Origin: Providencia stuartii
GTDB lineage: Bacteria; Pseudomonadota; Gammaproteobacteria; Enterobacterales; Enterobacteriaceae
Reading direction: 5' to 3'
NCBI GenBank assembly: GCA_900455155.1
Contig: UGUC01000002.1
Location: forward strand, 806,001 to 870,000
Length of the DNA stretch: 64,000 nucleotides
In this document: in pieces, positions 44,581 to 54,197 of the stretch
Layout: each line of letters begins with the position of its first letter
Position numbering within the stretch: the first letter of the stretch is position 1
Made by a program: the position numbers and the translations under genes
The notes under the pieces: generated by a model
What the model was told of the DNA's origin: nothing
Databases searched by the model: none
The model's input: the letters and a program-made list of their open reading frames with translations, nothing else

Positions 44581-45807
44581 ATGTCACAGATGTTAGCACT
44601 GTTTATTATCGTTTTGATTTTATACATTGGGGATGCTATTGCAGTAAGAACCAAAGCGTGGATCCCTTCCGTATTTGTATGTGCTGTTTTTATTCCTATT
44701 CGGTTATTGGACATTCTTCCCTAAAGATATCGTCAGCATTGCCGGAATACCGCAAGTCGTGGCGGTGATGTTGATGTATCTGTTAATTACTAATATGGGA
44801 ACGCTGCTATCACTCAAAGAGCTGTTGCGGCAGTGGAAAACCATTTTAATTTCGTTATCAGGGATCTTGGGCATCATTGTTTTTATTTATGCTGTCGGAA
44901 TGGTGTTATTTGACCTGAATACGGTATTAGTGGCGATCCCTCCATTAGTCGGTGGTATCGTGTCATCCTTGATCATGTCTAAAGGTGCTGCTGATGCGGG
45001 TCTTATTGACCTATCGGTTTTTGCCATCCTTATTTACGTTATGCAGGGGTTTGCGGGTTATCCATTGACAGCGGTAATGTTAAAACGTGAAGGGCGTCGA
45101 GTGCTTGAGCAATATCGTCATGGTCAGTGGAAGGCGTCATTATCGGTTGAAGGGGCCGATAATGTTGAAGTGAAAACAGTCGTTTCAGAAGATGAGATGC
45201 CGAGATTATTTAAAAAAATTCCTTCTCACTACAATACCAGTTACTTCAAGTTTTTGCGCTTAGCAGCGGTGGGGTACCTTGCTTATTTAGTTTCTACATG
45301 GGCAGCACCTATCGTGAGTATTAGCCCGTTTGTATTATGTTTACTATTTGGCGTTATTGCATCGTCACTGGGCTTTTTGGAAAGACAACCGTTACAAAAA
45401 GCGAATGGCTTTGGTTTTGCTATTATGGCGTTAATGCTATTTATTTTTGACACCCTGAATCATGCAACCCCAGACATGTTATTAAGGCTTGTCTACCCTA
45501 TGTTGGTGCTGATCATTGCAGCCGTTATTGGGATGTATTTAGCTTCGTGGATTGTGGGAAAAAATACTGGGTGTCTCTTAAAGAGATGGCCTTTGCCGTG
45601 TCGTTAACCGCACTGTATGGCTTCCCTGCCGACTATATCATTACGAATGAAGCCATCAATGCGCTGACCAAAGATGAGAAAGAGCGTCAAATTTTGACCG
45701 GACATATGTTAGGGCCGATGTTAGTCGGTGGATTTATCTCAGTAACCATGGTTTCTGTGGTATTGGCTGGGATTATGGTTGGTTTTATTACACCGCTTGC
45801 AGGGTAA
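44581..45807 (+). pseudogene. DUF3100-like membrane transporter, frameshifted
   Basis: About 408 aa when repaired, with around ten membrane helices. Frame 1 begins MSQMLALFIIVLILYIGDAIAVRTKAWIPSVFV. After one extra T in a T5 run (44687-44691) it continues with IPQVVAVMLMYLLITNMGTLLSLKELLRQWKT and LIDLSVFAILIYVMQGFAGYPLTA. A second break at the A6 run 45559-45564 precedes MAFAVSLTALYGFPADYIITNEA. It probably imports the substrate for the two M20 hydrolases that follow directly. Family assignment is from recall of the pattern and is moderate. Confidence 0.65.
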
Positions 45808-47051
45808 ATGATGATGGAAACAAGTACATTAAGAATACAACGCCATTTAGAACAATTGGCTGAATTTACAGCAACGCCGGGTCAAGGAACGACACGAATG
45901 AGCTATAGCGAGCAAGATAAGCAAGCACGTGATTATATAAAACAGCAAATGCGAGCACTTGGCTTGCAAGTTCGAGAAGATGCCATCGGTAATATTTATG
46001 GTCGTTTAGAAGGCTCAGAGGAGGGATTGCCTGCTGTGATTATTGGTTCACACTTTGACTCTGTTCCCCATGGCGGCGCTTTTGATGGCCCGGCAGGAAT
46101 TGTGACAGGGTTAGATGTGGTTGCGCGCATTCGTGAACAACAATTGCAACCCCGTTACCCTCTTGAAGTGATCGCATTAGTCGAAGAGGAAGGTACGAGT
46201 TTTGGTCGTGGCTTGATGGCATCAAGTGTCATTACTGGGCTTATCGGAACTCAAACGCTATATCAACTGAAAGATAGGCAGGGTGTTTCGGCAGCGCAAC
46301 GCATGGCAGATGCGGGCTTTAATGCAGATAAGGCGGCAGAGGCGGTGCTGGCACCTTCATCAGTCAAAGCTTTTTTAGAATTGCATATTGAACAAGGTCC
46401 AGTGCTAGAGCAGGCCAATGAAGATATTGGAATTGTAGATATTATTGTTGGTATTGCACAACTGGAAGTGAAGCTAAGCGGTAAGGCGGGACATGCAGGA
46501 ACGACACCAATGGATATGCGCGCTGACGCATTAGTCAACGCTAGCCGTATCAATTAGCCAAATTCCTGATATTGCTACTGCCGCTGGGGATAATACGGTT
46601 GCAACAGTAGGGCGATTAAACGTCTTACCAAATGGCGCAAATGTGATCCCAAGTGAAGTGACTTTTAGCGTCGACATTCGCTCAAGAAATGAATCCGCTT
46701 TGCGTAACACCATCGAGCAGATCATTGCATTGGTGAAACAAGAGAGTGCTAAAGGCAATATTCAAAGTGATATCGTTCAGCCTCTTTATGTGTCTCCTAC
46801 CGAATTAGCCCCTGAAATCCATCAATTGATGGTACAACATGCACAAAAGCAAGGTTTGCGTTATCGCACTATGGTCAGTGGTGCGGGACATGACACGATG
46901 ATTTTTGCCGGTATTACGCGCACGGGGCTAATTTTTGTGGCCTAGCCGTAATGGGTTAAGTCATCACCCTGATGAATGGACGGATTATGCACAAATTGCG
47001 CTAGGAGCCGATGTAATGTTCGCGACGGTTCGTTCGCTAACAGAGTGTTAA
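45808..47051 (+). pseudogene. M20-family Zn hydrolase (N-carbamoyl-amino-acid/allantoate amidohydrolase-like), frameshifted
   Basis: About 413 aa when repaired. Metal and catalytic motifs: GSHFDSVPHGGAFDG, EEEGTSFGRGLMAS, FLELHIEQGPVLE and the dimerisation loop KAGHAGTTPMDMR. Breaks are an extra A at about 46552 and an extra G at 46939-46940; removing these restores the end HHPDEWTDYAQIALGADV. Relatives hydrolyse N-carbamoyl amino acids, allantoate or ureidoglycolate. It starts directly after the transporter stop, so the two are one operon. Confidence 0.8.
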
Positions 47052-47119
47052 AGTGAAGAGAAGTATTATGTGATTAAGCAGATGAAGGCGTCTGTGCATA
47101 AGAAGGTAAAGGTAGAAAA

Positions 47120-48308
47120 ATGGTAAACACAACAATTACAGCAGCAATCAAAAAACATACCGCAGATATGATTGCATTTCGTCGAGACCTGCATTCACAC
47201 CCTGAATTGCCATGGGAAGAAGTACGAACCACTAAACGGATTGCGGAAGAGTTAAGTAAAATCGGTATCGAATATCGTTTAACAGAGCCAACAGGCATTA
47301 TCGCGGAAATTAAGGGCGGTAAACCGGGAAAAAACCGTTGCATTACGAGCTGATATCGATGCGCTACCCGTACTTGAGCTGAATGATGCATTAGACTATA
47401 AAGTCTCAAAATCAAGGAAAAATGCACGCTTGTGGTCATGATGCGCATACCTCTATGTTACTGACGGCGGCAAAAAGCGTTGTATGAAATTCGTGAAGAT
47501 TTGAAAGGCAACGTAAGGTTGATTTTCCAACCGGCGGAAGAGATTGCTCAAGGTGCACGTGAAATGGTCAAGCAAGGTGCAATTGACAATGTTGATAACG
47601 TTTTTGGGATGCATATTTGGTCTACAACCCCCTCTGGGAAAGTCTCTTGTAATGTGGGGGGAACCTTTGCGTCGGCGGATTTACTTGTCGTGAAGTTTAA
47701 AGGACGTGGCGGCCATGGTTCGATGCCTGAAGCAACGGTCGATGCGGCTGTTGTGGCTTCTTCTTTTGTGATGAACTTACAAGCTGTCATTTCACGGGAA
47801 ACATCGGCACTTGAGTCTGCAGTGGTCAGTATCGGTAAAATGGACGTGGGAACGCGTTTTAATGTTATTGCGGAGAATGCAGTATTAGACGGAACGGTAC
47901 GTTGTTTTAATATCGAAACTCGGGATCGTATTGAAGCGGCTATCAGACGTTATGCAGAACATACCGCAGCGATGTATGGGGCTACAGCAGAAGTTATTTA
48001 TACGTATGGAACACTGCCTGTGATCAATGAAGAGCGTAGTGCGCTATTGGCGCAATCTGTCATTACACAAGCATTTGGTGAAGATGCGTTGATGTTTGAA
48101 AAAACCAACGACAGGTGGCGAAGACTTTAGTTTTTATATCGAAAATATTCCAGGTTGTTTTGCTTTATTAGGTTCAGGAAACCCTGATAAAGATACACAG
48201 TGGGCGCACCATCATGGGCGTTTTAATATTGATGAAGACGCAATGGCAACGGGAGCTGAACTGTATGCACAATATGCATGGTCCTATTTACAACAGGATA
48301 ATTTCTAG
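47120..48308 (+). pseudogene. M20 amidohydrolase (aminoacylase/hippurate hydrolase-like), frameshifted
   Basis: About 394 aa when repaired. It removes acyl groups from N-acyl amino acids. Motifs: [38 protein letters not shown] (metal site), FQPAEEIAQGAREM, GMHIWSTTPSG and TTGGEDFSFY. Four extra A's are needed to explain the breaks, at 47329-47334, 47400-47402, 47472-47476 and 48099-48104. Third gene of the operon with the DUF3100-like transporter and followed by a terminator. Confidence 0.82.
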
Positions 48309-48318
48309 TTGATGGTTC

Positions 48319-48350
48319 ACCTTGTCGCGATAATCGCGGCAAGGTTTTAT
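48319..48350 (+). terminator. Terminator of the amidohydrolase operon
   Basis: The stem ACCTTGTCGCG/CGCGGCAAGGT (one G-T pair) is followed by TTTATTTG, 10 nt after the stop of the last gene. Confidence 0.85.
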
Positions 48351-48772
48351 TTGTATTCTTACCTGCCGATAGAATCGTTTTATCTCATCGTTAAATCACA
48401 AGATACCTTGATGGATATTGTGAACATCAAAAATAAATCTAGCCATAAATATCATCTCCCCTAAAAGAGACGCAATTTAAAATTTTTAGAATACGTGAAG
48501 TATTAAGATTAAAATTTAGCTATAAATATAAAGAGAGAGAACGTTTTTATTTTTATTCTATTAAAAATGGTGATTTTGCGACGAATAAATAAATTATTAA
48601 TATAGTGTTTAAAATATTTTACCAAAATACGCATAGTCAAATATAAACAAATGATTGTATATTTCACTTAAGTGGCCTATTTTATTGACATGCTTGTTTT
48701 CATTAATATAATTCGGTGAAGTTTTACTTATATTGTGATGAGTAACAATAATTGAAACTCATCACAATTAAG
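48351..48772. other. Intergenic region, nothing recognised
   Basis: AT-rich sequence between a plus-strand operon end and the minus-strand ydcY-like gene end. No gene was seen. Confidence 0.35.
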
Positions 48773-48949
48773 CTAAGACTCATGATGTTTAAATATCGCT
48801 TTTCTTAAACGTTGTTGCTGCTCGAAACGTTGCTCTTGTGTTAATTGAGCGTCGTGAGAAAGCTGTGCCAGTAATATATTCATATTTGAGATTGAGTTTT
48901 CTGCTAATAGTGCGTCAACGTGTTTAACAATATTGTCGTAGTGTTGCAT
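48773..48949 (-). CDS. ydcY: YdcY-like DUF2526 small protein
   Basis: A 58-aa cytoplasmic protein matching the DUF2526/YdcY pattern: VDALLAENSISNMNILLAQLSHDAQLTQEQRFEQQQRLRKAIFKHH. It is shorter than E. coli YdcY (about 77 aa) because the charged C-terminal tail is missing. Start 48949 chosen, with GGAG eight nt upstream. Function unknown, though the family is conserved in enterobacteria. Confidence 0.8.
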   Translation of the reverse strand: MQHYDNIVKHVDALLAENSISNMNILLAQLSHDAQLTQEQRFEQQQRLRKAIFKHHES

Positions 48950-49062
48950 AACTATCTCCAATAGACATGATTAAAAATTATAACACATGGAATGTGGGTA
49001 GTATTATTTATTGTGGCTGTCGATGATTTATTTTTTATTACATCTAGCATAGGAATAAGATA

Positions 49063-49413
49063 TTGAAATTAACCGTTATACTGCTGTGTTTTCTACTGTG
49101 TGCTTGTACATCAAAATGGGAACCAATAGGCCCTGTGGAATGGACTTACCAAGAGGCAGATTCACAATGTGAATTTGATTCTTTTAAGCGATTTCCAGTT
49201 CGTAACGAAGTCGCCCAAAGAACGGTGTATGAAACAATTACGAAAAAATGCAAGAAAAACGATGAATGCGGTAAAGAGAAAACTTATGAGGAAAAAGTTC
49301 CCAAGACGGAAAGTTATGTTTTGGATGTGAATAAAGATAGCCGCCATCGCGAATATATGAGTTGTATGAAAAGAAAAGGGTGGCAAGAGAAAAATGTCTA
49401 CTTTTGGGAATAG
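49063..49413 (+). CDS. Small lipoprotein
   Basis: A 116-aa predicted lipoprotein with lipobox LLCAC (lipidated Cys15). The mature part is charged with several Cys (QCEFDSF, KKCKKNDECG, MSCMKRKGWQ) and a conserved-looking end WQEKNVYFWE, as seen in small exported proteins of phages and plasmids. It uses a TTG start at 49063, with AGGA about 8 nt before it, and no ATG is available. Function unknown. Confidence 0.7.
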   Translation: MKLTVILLCFLLCACTSKWEPIGPVEWTYQEADSQCEFDSFKRFPVRNEVAQRTVYETITKKCKKNDECGKEKTYEEKVPKTESYVLDVNKDSRHREYMSCMKRKGWQEKNVYFWE

Positions 49414-49442
49414 GCGCTTGCTAGCGTTTAATTAGATAAAAA

Positions 49443-49479
49443 CTCAGATAGAGCCTTATGTGATAACTGAGGCTCTATC
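49443..49479. terminator. Bidirectional hairpin between convergent genes
   Basis: The stem GATAGAGCC/GGCTCTATC with a 15-nt loop lies between the small lipoprotein gene and the XRE regulator gene. Confidence 0.65.
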
Positions 49480-49507
49480 TATTGAGTATGCGTCAAATGG
49501 TAGACAT

Positions 49508-50068
49508 CTAATTTTGTTTATCAATGATCATGACAGCCATGGTATTTGGCTCAAGTGCTCGCATAATATGCGGCTCATCACCGGGGTAGTGGATATAGTC
49601 ACCGGGAAACAACTCTGTTGGGTTATCTAAAGGGCCAACCATGGCACGACCGCTCATCAAAATAATGTGTTCACTCACACCACGCATATGAGGTTCTGAA
49701 ATACGATCTCGCCCAGGCTCAGCAACCACAGTATAGATATCACGTTGTGAGTTCGCGGGTGCTGCTGAAAGTAAAAAAGCGAGATAATTAGCATGTTCAG
49801 CACTGACTTGAATACCATCACCATGGCGAATGACGGTGACTGGCTCATGTCTATCTTCAATTAATCGAGAAAACGGCACATCTAAAGCGACACAGATAGC
49901 CCATAGAGTTTCAATACTTGGATTGCCATTTCCGGCCTCTAGTTGCGAGAGTGTCGATTTAGCAATGCCCGCCTGACGAGAGAGTTCGGAGAGTGACAGA
50001 CCACTTTTTTGTCGTTCTCTGACTAATGCTTTGGCGATTAACTCAATAGGTGGAGTGAAGGAGCTCAA
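49508..50068 (-). CDS. XRE-family regulator with C-terminal cupin domain
   Basis: A 186-aa regulator. The N-terminal HTH is LSLSELSRQAGIAKSTLSQLEAGNGNPSIETL (residues about 19-50). The C-terminal cupin (about 105-180) includes ISEPHMRGVSEHIILMSGRAMVG and YPGDEPHIMRAL. Such proteins sense amino acids or other small ligands. It is divergent from azlCD with an 81-nt gap, so it is the likely controller of that branched-chain amino-acid exporter. Confidence 0.87.
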   Translation of the reverse strand: MSSFTPPIELIAKALVRERQKSGLSLSELSRQAGIAKSTLSQLEAGNGNPSIETLWAICVALDVPFSRLIEDRHEPVTVIRHGDGIQVSAEHANYLAFLLSAAPANSQRDIYTVVAEPGRDRISEPHMRGVSEHIILMSGRAMVGPLDNPTELFPGDYIHYPGDEPHIMRALEPNTMAVMIIDKQN

Positions 50069-50149
50069 GTTTTAGTTTCCTATTTTGATTGCACTTTTAG
50101 ATAACTACCGACATAATGAACGAACGTATTATATATCGAACGATTCATT

Positions 50150-50807
50150 ATGCTAACCTCAACGCTTAATCATAGCACGGTAAAAAACATTGCACTGGTT
50201 TGTCTTGCGGATTTAATTGTCGGCATCTCATATGGGGCACTAGCGCATTCTCAAGGATTTGATTTTTGGGTTCCTTTGACTCTTTCTATTTTAGTGTTAG
50301 CAGGGGCGTCAGAATTTCTTTTTATTGGGGTCATTTTTTCAGGCGGAAGCCCTATTTCTGCTGCCTTGGCGGGGTTACTCGTGAATTCACGGCATATTCC
50401 ATTTAGCTTTGCCGTCAGTGAGTTAGCGGGGAAAGGCCCAAAAGCGCTATTGGGCTATCATATTATGAATGATGAAAGTGTGGTATTTGGGTTATCTCAG
50501 GAAACTGAAAAAGAAAAAAGAGCGGCATTTTGGTTATGCGGATTAGGGATATTAATTTGTTGGCCAATAGGCGTATTGATTGGTGAAGGTGTAGGAAGCT
50601 TTATTCAAGATACTCATACACTTGGTATGGATGCGATGTTCCCCGCAATTATATTGGCGCTTTCATTACCCGCATTGAAAGATAAGCGATTGCGGTTAGC
50701 GGCAATCGTTGGTGCCTGTGATTGCCGTGATCGCTACTCCCTTTTTACCAGCAGGGATCCCCGTATTACTGGCCTTATTAAGCTTAGTTATATATGTGAG
50801 AGGTTAA
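50150..50807 (+). pseudogene. azlC: Branched-chain amino-acid exporter large subunit AzlC, frameshifted near its end
   Basis: About 218 aa when repaired, with several membrane helices: ALVCLADLIVGISYGALAHSQGF, ILVLAGASEFLFIGVIFSGGSP, GLLVNSRHIPFSFAVSEL, GYHIMNDESVVFGL. An extra C at 50715-50716 fuses it in frame with azlD. Without it the gene ends ...VLLALLSLVIYVRG with its own TAA at 50805. AzlC and AzlD together export leucine-type amino acids or analogues such as 4-azaleucine. Confidence 0.85.
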
Positions 50808-50809
50808 TA

Positions 50810-51130
50810 ATGATGGATAACCCATGGCTGATTTTGAGTGGAATTTTATTGCTGGCAGTGGGCACTTATCTAATGCGCTCATCGGGTGCCTTGCTCAAAG
50901 GAAAAATTATTTTATCAGATAATAGCAAGGCTCTGTTTTCAGCAGCAGCTATTGTGATCTTGTTTTCAGTTGCGATGACTTCGACAGTATTTGAAGGTGA
51001 CCATTTTTCGGATATACCTAAAATAATTGGTGTGTGTGTAGCCGGATTGCTTACTTGGTATCAAAAACCTTTTATTGTCATTGTGTTATCTGCTTCTGTG
51101 GTGACCGCATTACTGCGCTTAATTTTTTGA
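50810..51130 (+). CDS. azlD: Branched-chain amino-acid exporter small subunit AzlD
   Basis: A 106-aa protein with about four membrane helices: NPWLILSGILLLAVGTYLMRSSGALL is the family start, and the last helices contain ICVAGLLTWYQKPFIVIVLSASV-type sequence. ATG 50810 lies 2 nt after the azlC stop. It forms the exporter with AzlC. As written the gene is in frame with the broken azlC and would read as one fused product. Confidence 0.85.
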   Translation: MMDNPWLILSGILLLAVGTYLMRSSGALLKGKIILSDNSKALFSAAAIVILFSVAMTSTVFEGDHFSDIPKIIGVCVAGLLTWYQKPFIVIVLSASVVTALLRLIF

Positions 51131-51140
51131 TATTAGCTTA

Positions 51141-51171
51141 AAACGCCCCGTTCAAACGGACAAGGGCGTTT
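51141..51171 (+). terminator. Terminator of azlCD
   Basis: The stem AAACGCCC/GGGCGTTT with a 15-nt loop, the last T's being part of the stem, begins 10 nt after the azlD stop. It may also serve yegP on the opposite strand. Confidence 0.65.
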
Positions 51172-51207
51172 AATTCACAATAATTTGATAAAACGAGTGG
51201 ATGGAAA

Positions 51208-51396
51208 TTAAACGGTAAGATCTTTGATTTCGTCCGTTGCTGCATTTTTTTGGACAGAAGCAATCCCTTTTAATGCCGCTTGTTTAGTTGAATACATCTC
51301 GCTACTGGCGATAATCTCATGATTGGCCGCTTTAAGAACAAAATAATAAGGCTGAGCGGTGTCTTTTGTTGATTTTTTCAGTTCAAAATAACCCAT
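51208..51396 (-). CDS. yegP: YegP-like DUF1508 protein
   Basis: A 62-aa single DUF1508 unit: YFELKKSTKDTAQPYYFVLKAANHEIIASSEMYSTKQAALKGIASVQKNA. E. coli YegP has two such units and this copy only one, as in many short relatives. Function unknown. Start 51396 chosen, with GGAG seven nt upstream. Confidence 0.85.
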   Translation of the reverse strand: MGYFELKKSTKDTAQPYYFVLKAANHEIIASSEMYSTKQAALKGIASVQKNAATDEIKDLTV

Positions 51397-51512
51397 GATT
51401 GACTCCAAAAATGGTATAAAGTGGACACTCAGAATGTCGCAATACTCGCTATTGCCTCTTAAGATTAGAAATAAATAGGCAAATTTACTAGTTTCAGAGT
51501 CTATTTAATTTG

Positions 51513-51539
51513 AAAAAAAAGCCTCTATAACATAGAGGC
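51513..51539 (-). terminator. Intrinsic terminator of the exported Pro-rich protein gene
   Basis: The stem GCCTCTAT/ATAGAGGC with a 3-nt loop is followed on the minus strand by eight T's. It lies about 120 nt after the stop of the gene at 51661. Confidence 0.85.
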
Positions 51540-51660
51540 AATCGTAGGATTAATAGAACTAATTATTGTTAGTTTAAGATAACGAATATGAAGAATAGAT
51601 GCTATTTGATTCTGCATATTAATCTAAAAGGTCGCATCTATAGATATTTTATTTTAGCGT

Positions 51661-51981
51661 TTATTGTGCAGCAGGCTCTGGTGCTGGTGCACTCTTTGTT
51701 GGTTGTGATGTGGGTTTCTGTTTTGCTGGCACATATTCAGGCACTTCAACAATACTCATTTTAACAAGGTAACGTTTACCATCAGCCGCTTTTGGTGCGT
51801 CATTCGCTAATTTTTTCAATGTCTCATTCGGTGTCGTTGTTTGTTGAGCAACACTAAACAACACATTGTGGTGGTTCCCCATATGTGGGCGTGAAGAGCG
51901 GTTATCAGGGCCGTTGGCTGCTGCGGCAAATCCAACAGACATTAACATGAGAGCAAGTAAACCAGAATTTAGTTTGTTCAT
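51661..51981 (-). CDS. Hypothetical exported protein with Pro-rich tail
   Basis: A 106-aa protein with a signal peptide ending GFAAA (residues 1-21). A short charged domain (NETLKKLANDAPKAADGKRYLVKMSIVEVPEY) follows, then a Pro/Ala/Lys-rich C-terminus (AKQKPTSQPTKSAPAPEP). No known family. ATG 51981 is preceded by GAGGATAT. It is monocistronic with a strong terminator. Confidence 0.65.
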   Translation of the reverse strand: MNKLNSGLLALMLMSVGFAAAANGPDNRSSRPHMGNHHNVLFSVAQQTTTPNETLKKLANDAPKAADGKRYLVKMSIVEVPEYVPAKQKPTSQPTKSAPAPEPAAQ

Positions 51982-52237
51982 TGATATATCCTCTTATTTG
52001 TATTGATTCAGATAATCAATTAATTCATTTTTTGCCGCAATCGCTTTTACCTCCTTTGACCGAAGCTTCACAATTACTGCACTTTTTCCATATTTTCTAC
52101 TTAATTAGCCCCGCTCGTATCGACAAGGACTATAAAAAAGCATCACTTGTGCGGTGTCTACTTGAGTGGCTGGAAGGCGGCATGATAATCGATTAGCATG
52201 GTAGTTAAATAACAAAATAGCAACAAAGTGAGCCGTT

Positions 52238-53248
52238 ATGTCTGAGATACAAATTCCATTTTCAATATTAGATCTCGCACCTATTCCACAAGGCGCTTCT
52301 GCGAAGGAGGCTTTCTCTCACTCTTTAGATTTAGCCCAATTGGCCGAGAAACTTGGCTTCCACCGTTATTGGCTTGCAGAGCATCATAATATGACGGGAA
52401 TTGCCAGTGCCGCCACCTCGGTGTTGATTGGTTACCTTGCCGCCAATACCACAACACTGCATCTTGGCTCTGGGGGCGTGATGTTACCCAATCATTCACC
52501 GCTAGTGATCGCTGAGCAGTTTGGCACATTGAATACGTTATATCCTAATCGAATTGATTTAGGGATCGGTCGAGCGCCTGGGAGTGACCAACAAACCATG
52601 AGAGCGTTACGTCGCCATATGAGTCATGATATTGATAATTTCCCTCGCGATGTGGCTGAGTTGGTGAATTGGTTTGATGCAACAGATCCTAATCCTCCTG
52701 TCAGGCCAGTTCCCGGTTATGGTGAAAAGATACCTGTGTGGCTGCTAGGATCAAGTTTATACAGTGCGCAACTTGCAGCCCAAATGGGGTTACCTTTCGC
52801 CTTTGCCTCTCATTTTGCCCCTGATTTGTTATTACAGGCATTACAGACGTATCGGGAAAACTTTACGCCCTCATCTAGGCTCGCTAAGCCATATGCAATA
52901 GTTTGTATTAATATTATTGCTGCTGATACTGTTCGTGATGCGGAGTTTTTATTTACATCTATGCAGCAAGCTTTTGTGATGTTACGTAGAGGTCAGCCTG
53001 CACAATTACCACCTCCAGTGGAAGATATGGGGAAAATTTGGTCGCCTGCTGAACAATTTGGCGTGCAACAAGCACTCGGGATGTCATTAGTGGGGGATAA
53101 AGCCAAAATTCGCCATGGGCTAGCATCCGTATTACGTCAAACTCAAGCGGATGAAATCATGGTTAATGGGCAAATTTTTGATCATCAAGCCCGCTTATAT
53201 TCATTTGAATTAGCGATGCAAGCAATGCAGGCGCTGAGAGAGCAGTAA
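52238..53248 (+). CDS. yhbW: LLM-class flavin-dependent monooxygenase YhbW
   Basis: A 336-aa luciferase-like monooxygenase nearly identical in layout to E. coli Yhb[88 protein letters not shown]. It would use reduced FMN; the physiological substrate is unknown. Monocistronic, with its own terminator. The ATG at 52238 follows AAAGTGAG. Confidence 0.92.
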   Translation: MSEIQIPFSILDLAPIPQGASAKEAFSHSLDLAQLAEKLGFHRYWLAEHHNMTGIASAATSVLIGYLAANTTTLHLGSGGVMLPNHSPLVIAEQFGTLNTLYPNRIDLGIGRAPGSDQQTMRALRRHMSHDIDNFPRDVAELVNWFDATDPNPPVRPVPGYGEKIPVWLLGSSLYSAQLAAQMGLPFAFASHFAPDLLLQALQTYRENFTPSSRLAKPYAIVCINIIAADTVRDAEFLFTSMQQAFVMLRRGQPAQLPPPVEDMGKIWSPAEQFGVQQALGMSLVGDKAKIRHGLASVLRQTQADEIMVNGQIFDHQARLYSFELAMQAMQALREQ

Positions 53249-53260
53249 CGCTTATGAATA

Positions 53261-53285
53261 GCGGTAGCGACACTACCGCATTTTT
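53261..53285 (+). terminator. Terminator of yhbW
   Basis: The stem GCGGTAG/CTACCGC with a 5-nt loop is followed by ATTTTTAT, 12 nt after the stop codon. Confidence 0.88.
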
Positions 53286-53499
53286 ATGGGCTACAGGCGA
53301 TAACGAGAGGTATTGACCTGTAGACCCAAGCTTCTTCTGTTCGGCTAGATTGCATTCAAGACGCTGGTTTTTAAACGATGCTCTGTCAATTGAGCACAAT
53401 GAATCGATCTATTTTCCCAATGCTAGAGGGCGACTCAAAATGGCAGAGTACGTTCAACGTGGTAGCATTTAGCTATTATTTTAGAGGATAAGTGAGATA

Positions 53500-53517
53500 A
53501 CCCAGAATAATCTGGGT
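53500..53517. terminator. Hairpin after the YkgJ-family gene
   Basis: A perfect 7-bp stem ACCCAGA/TCTGGGT with a 4-nt loop lies 10 nt beyond the stop of the minus-strand gene at 53527. Confidence 0.55.
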
Positions 53518-53526
53518 CATAGACGG

Positions 53527-53916
53527 CTAACAAGCGATTTGTGGCAGATGGGGTTCAAGAGGGGGCAGACCATGAGCCGCTCTAGCTCGGTCACAAGCTT
53601 CATTATGAACGCCATCAACCCATGATTGCTCGAATTCGCGGCAAGGGGTAGGCCTTTGACTATAGATAGCACAAGAGACACATTCACCAACCGTACCGGT
53701 TAATGCTGTGCAGCGTGTATTGTGTTTTTGATTGGTGCCCTTCATTGCACTCATAAATGGTGTTATTTGCTCAGTGAGATCTTGAGGAACCGTGCCACCA
53801 CCACTTTCGCTTTCTGCCCAATAAAATGAGACGCGAAAATAAGCACAGCAAGCACCACAACTTACACAGGGATTATTTTCAGGATCAGTTTTTATTATAT
53901 GAGTAATATTGGTCAT
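53527..53916 (-). CDS. YkgJ-family cysteine cluster protein
   Basis: A 129-aa protein with the YkgJ Cys pattern: [21 protein letters not shown] near the start, then [13 protein letters not shown] and [12 protein letters not shown]. These cysteines probably bind zinc or an iron-sulfur cluster. The function in bacteria is unknown. ATG 53916 taken as start although its ribosome site is weak; a GTG 12 nt upstream is also possible. Confidence 0.87.
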   Translation of the reverse strand: MTNITHIIKTDPENNPCVSCGACCAYFRVSFYWAESESGGGTVPQDLTEQITPFMSAMKGTNQKHNTRCTALTGTVGECVSCAIYSQRPTPCREFEQSWVDGVHNEACDRARAAHGLPPLEPHLPQIAC

Positions 53917-54119
53917 ATATAAAATCACTAAAAAATTTTGGAAATAATGACCCGCAGAAAACGGGCTGACGCAACATAAGCAGGAGGCCTAGAATCGTTG
54001 CTCAAACGCTATTATCTTACGTATTATTTCCGATTGGCAAGATTTTTCAGTGTTTCATTCTGATATTTCTCATTATCTATACGATAAATAAATTCGATTA
54101 GAATTTTAAAAAACAAAAA

Positions 54120-54159
54120 CTGCACCTTAATCAGTCGTGTTGCAACTTTTGGGGTGCAG
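54120..54159 (-). terminator. Terminator of tcyP
   Basis: A long hairpin with a closing stem CTGCACC/GGTGCAG is followed on the minus strand by TTTTTGTTTTTT, about 40 nt after the tcyP stop. Confidence 0.75.
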
Positions 54160-54197
54160 TCAGTGGATAATTTTATCTTAAATTACGCTAATGTAAA

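Noticed and set aside
50150..51130. A natural AzlC-AzlD fusion protein
   Set aside because: Removing a single C restores the normal azlC end and stop, followed 2 nt later by a normal azlD start.
51981..52196. A 71-codon plus-strand ORF before yhbW
   Set aside because: No recognised family and no ribosome site; it starts on the start codon of the opposite-strand exported-protein gene, so chance is more likely.
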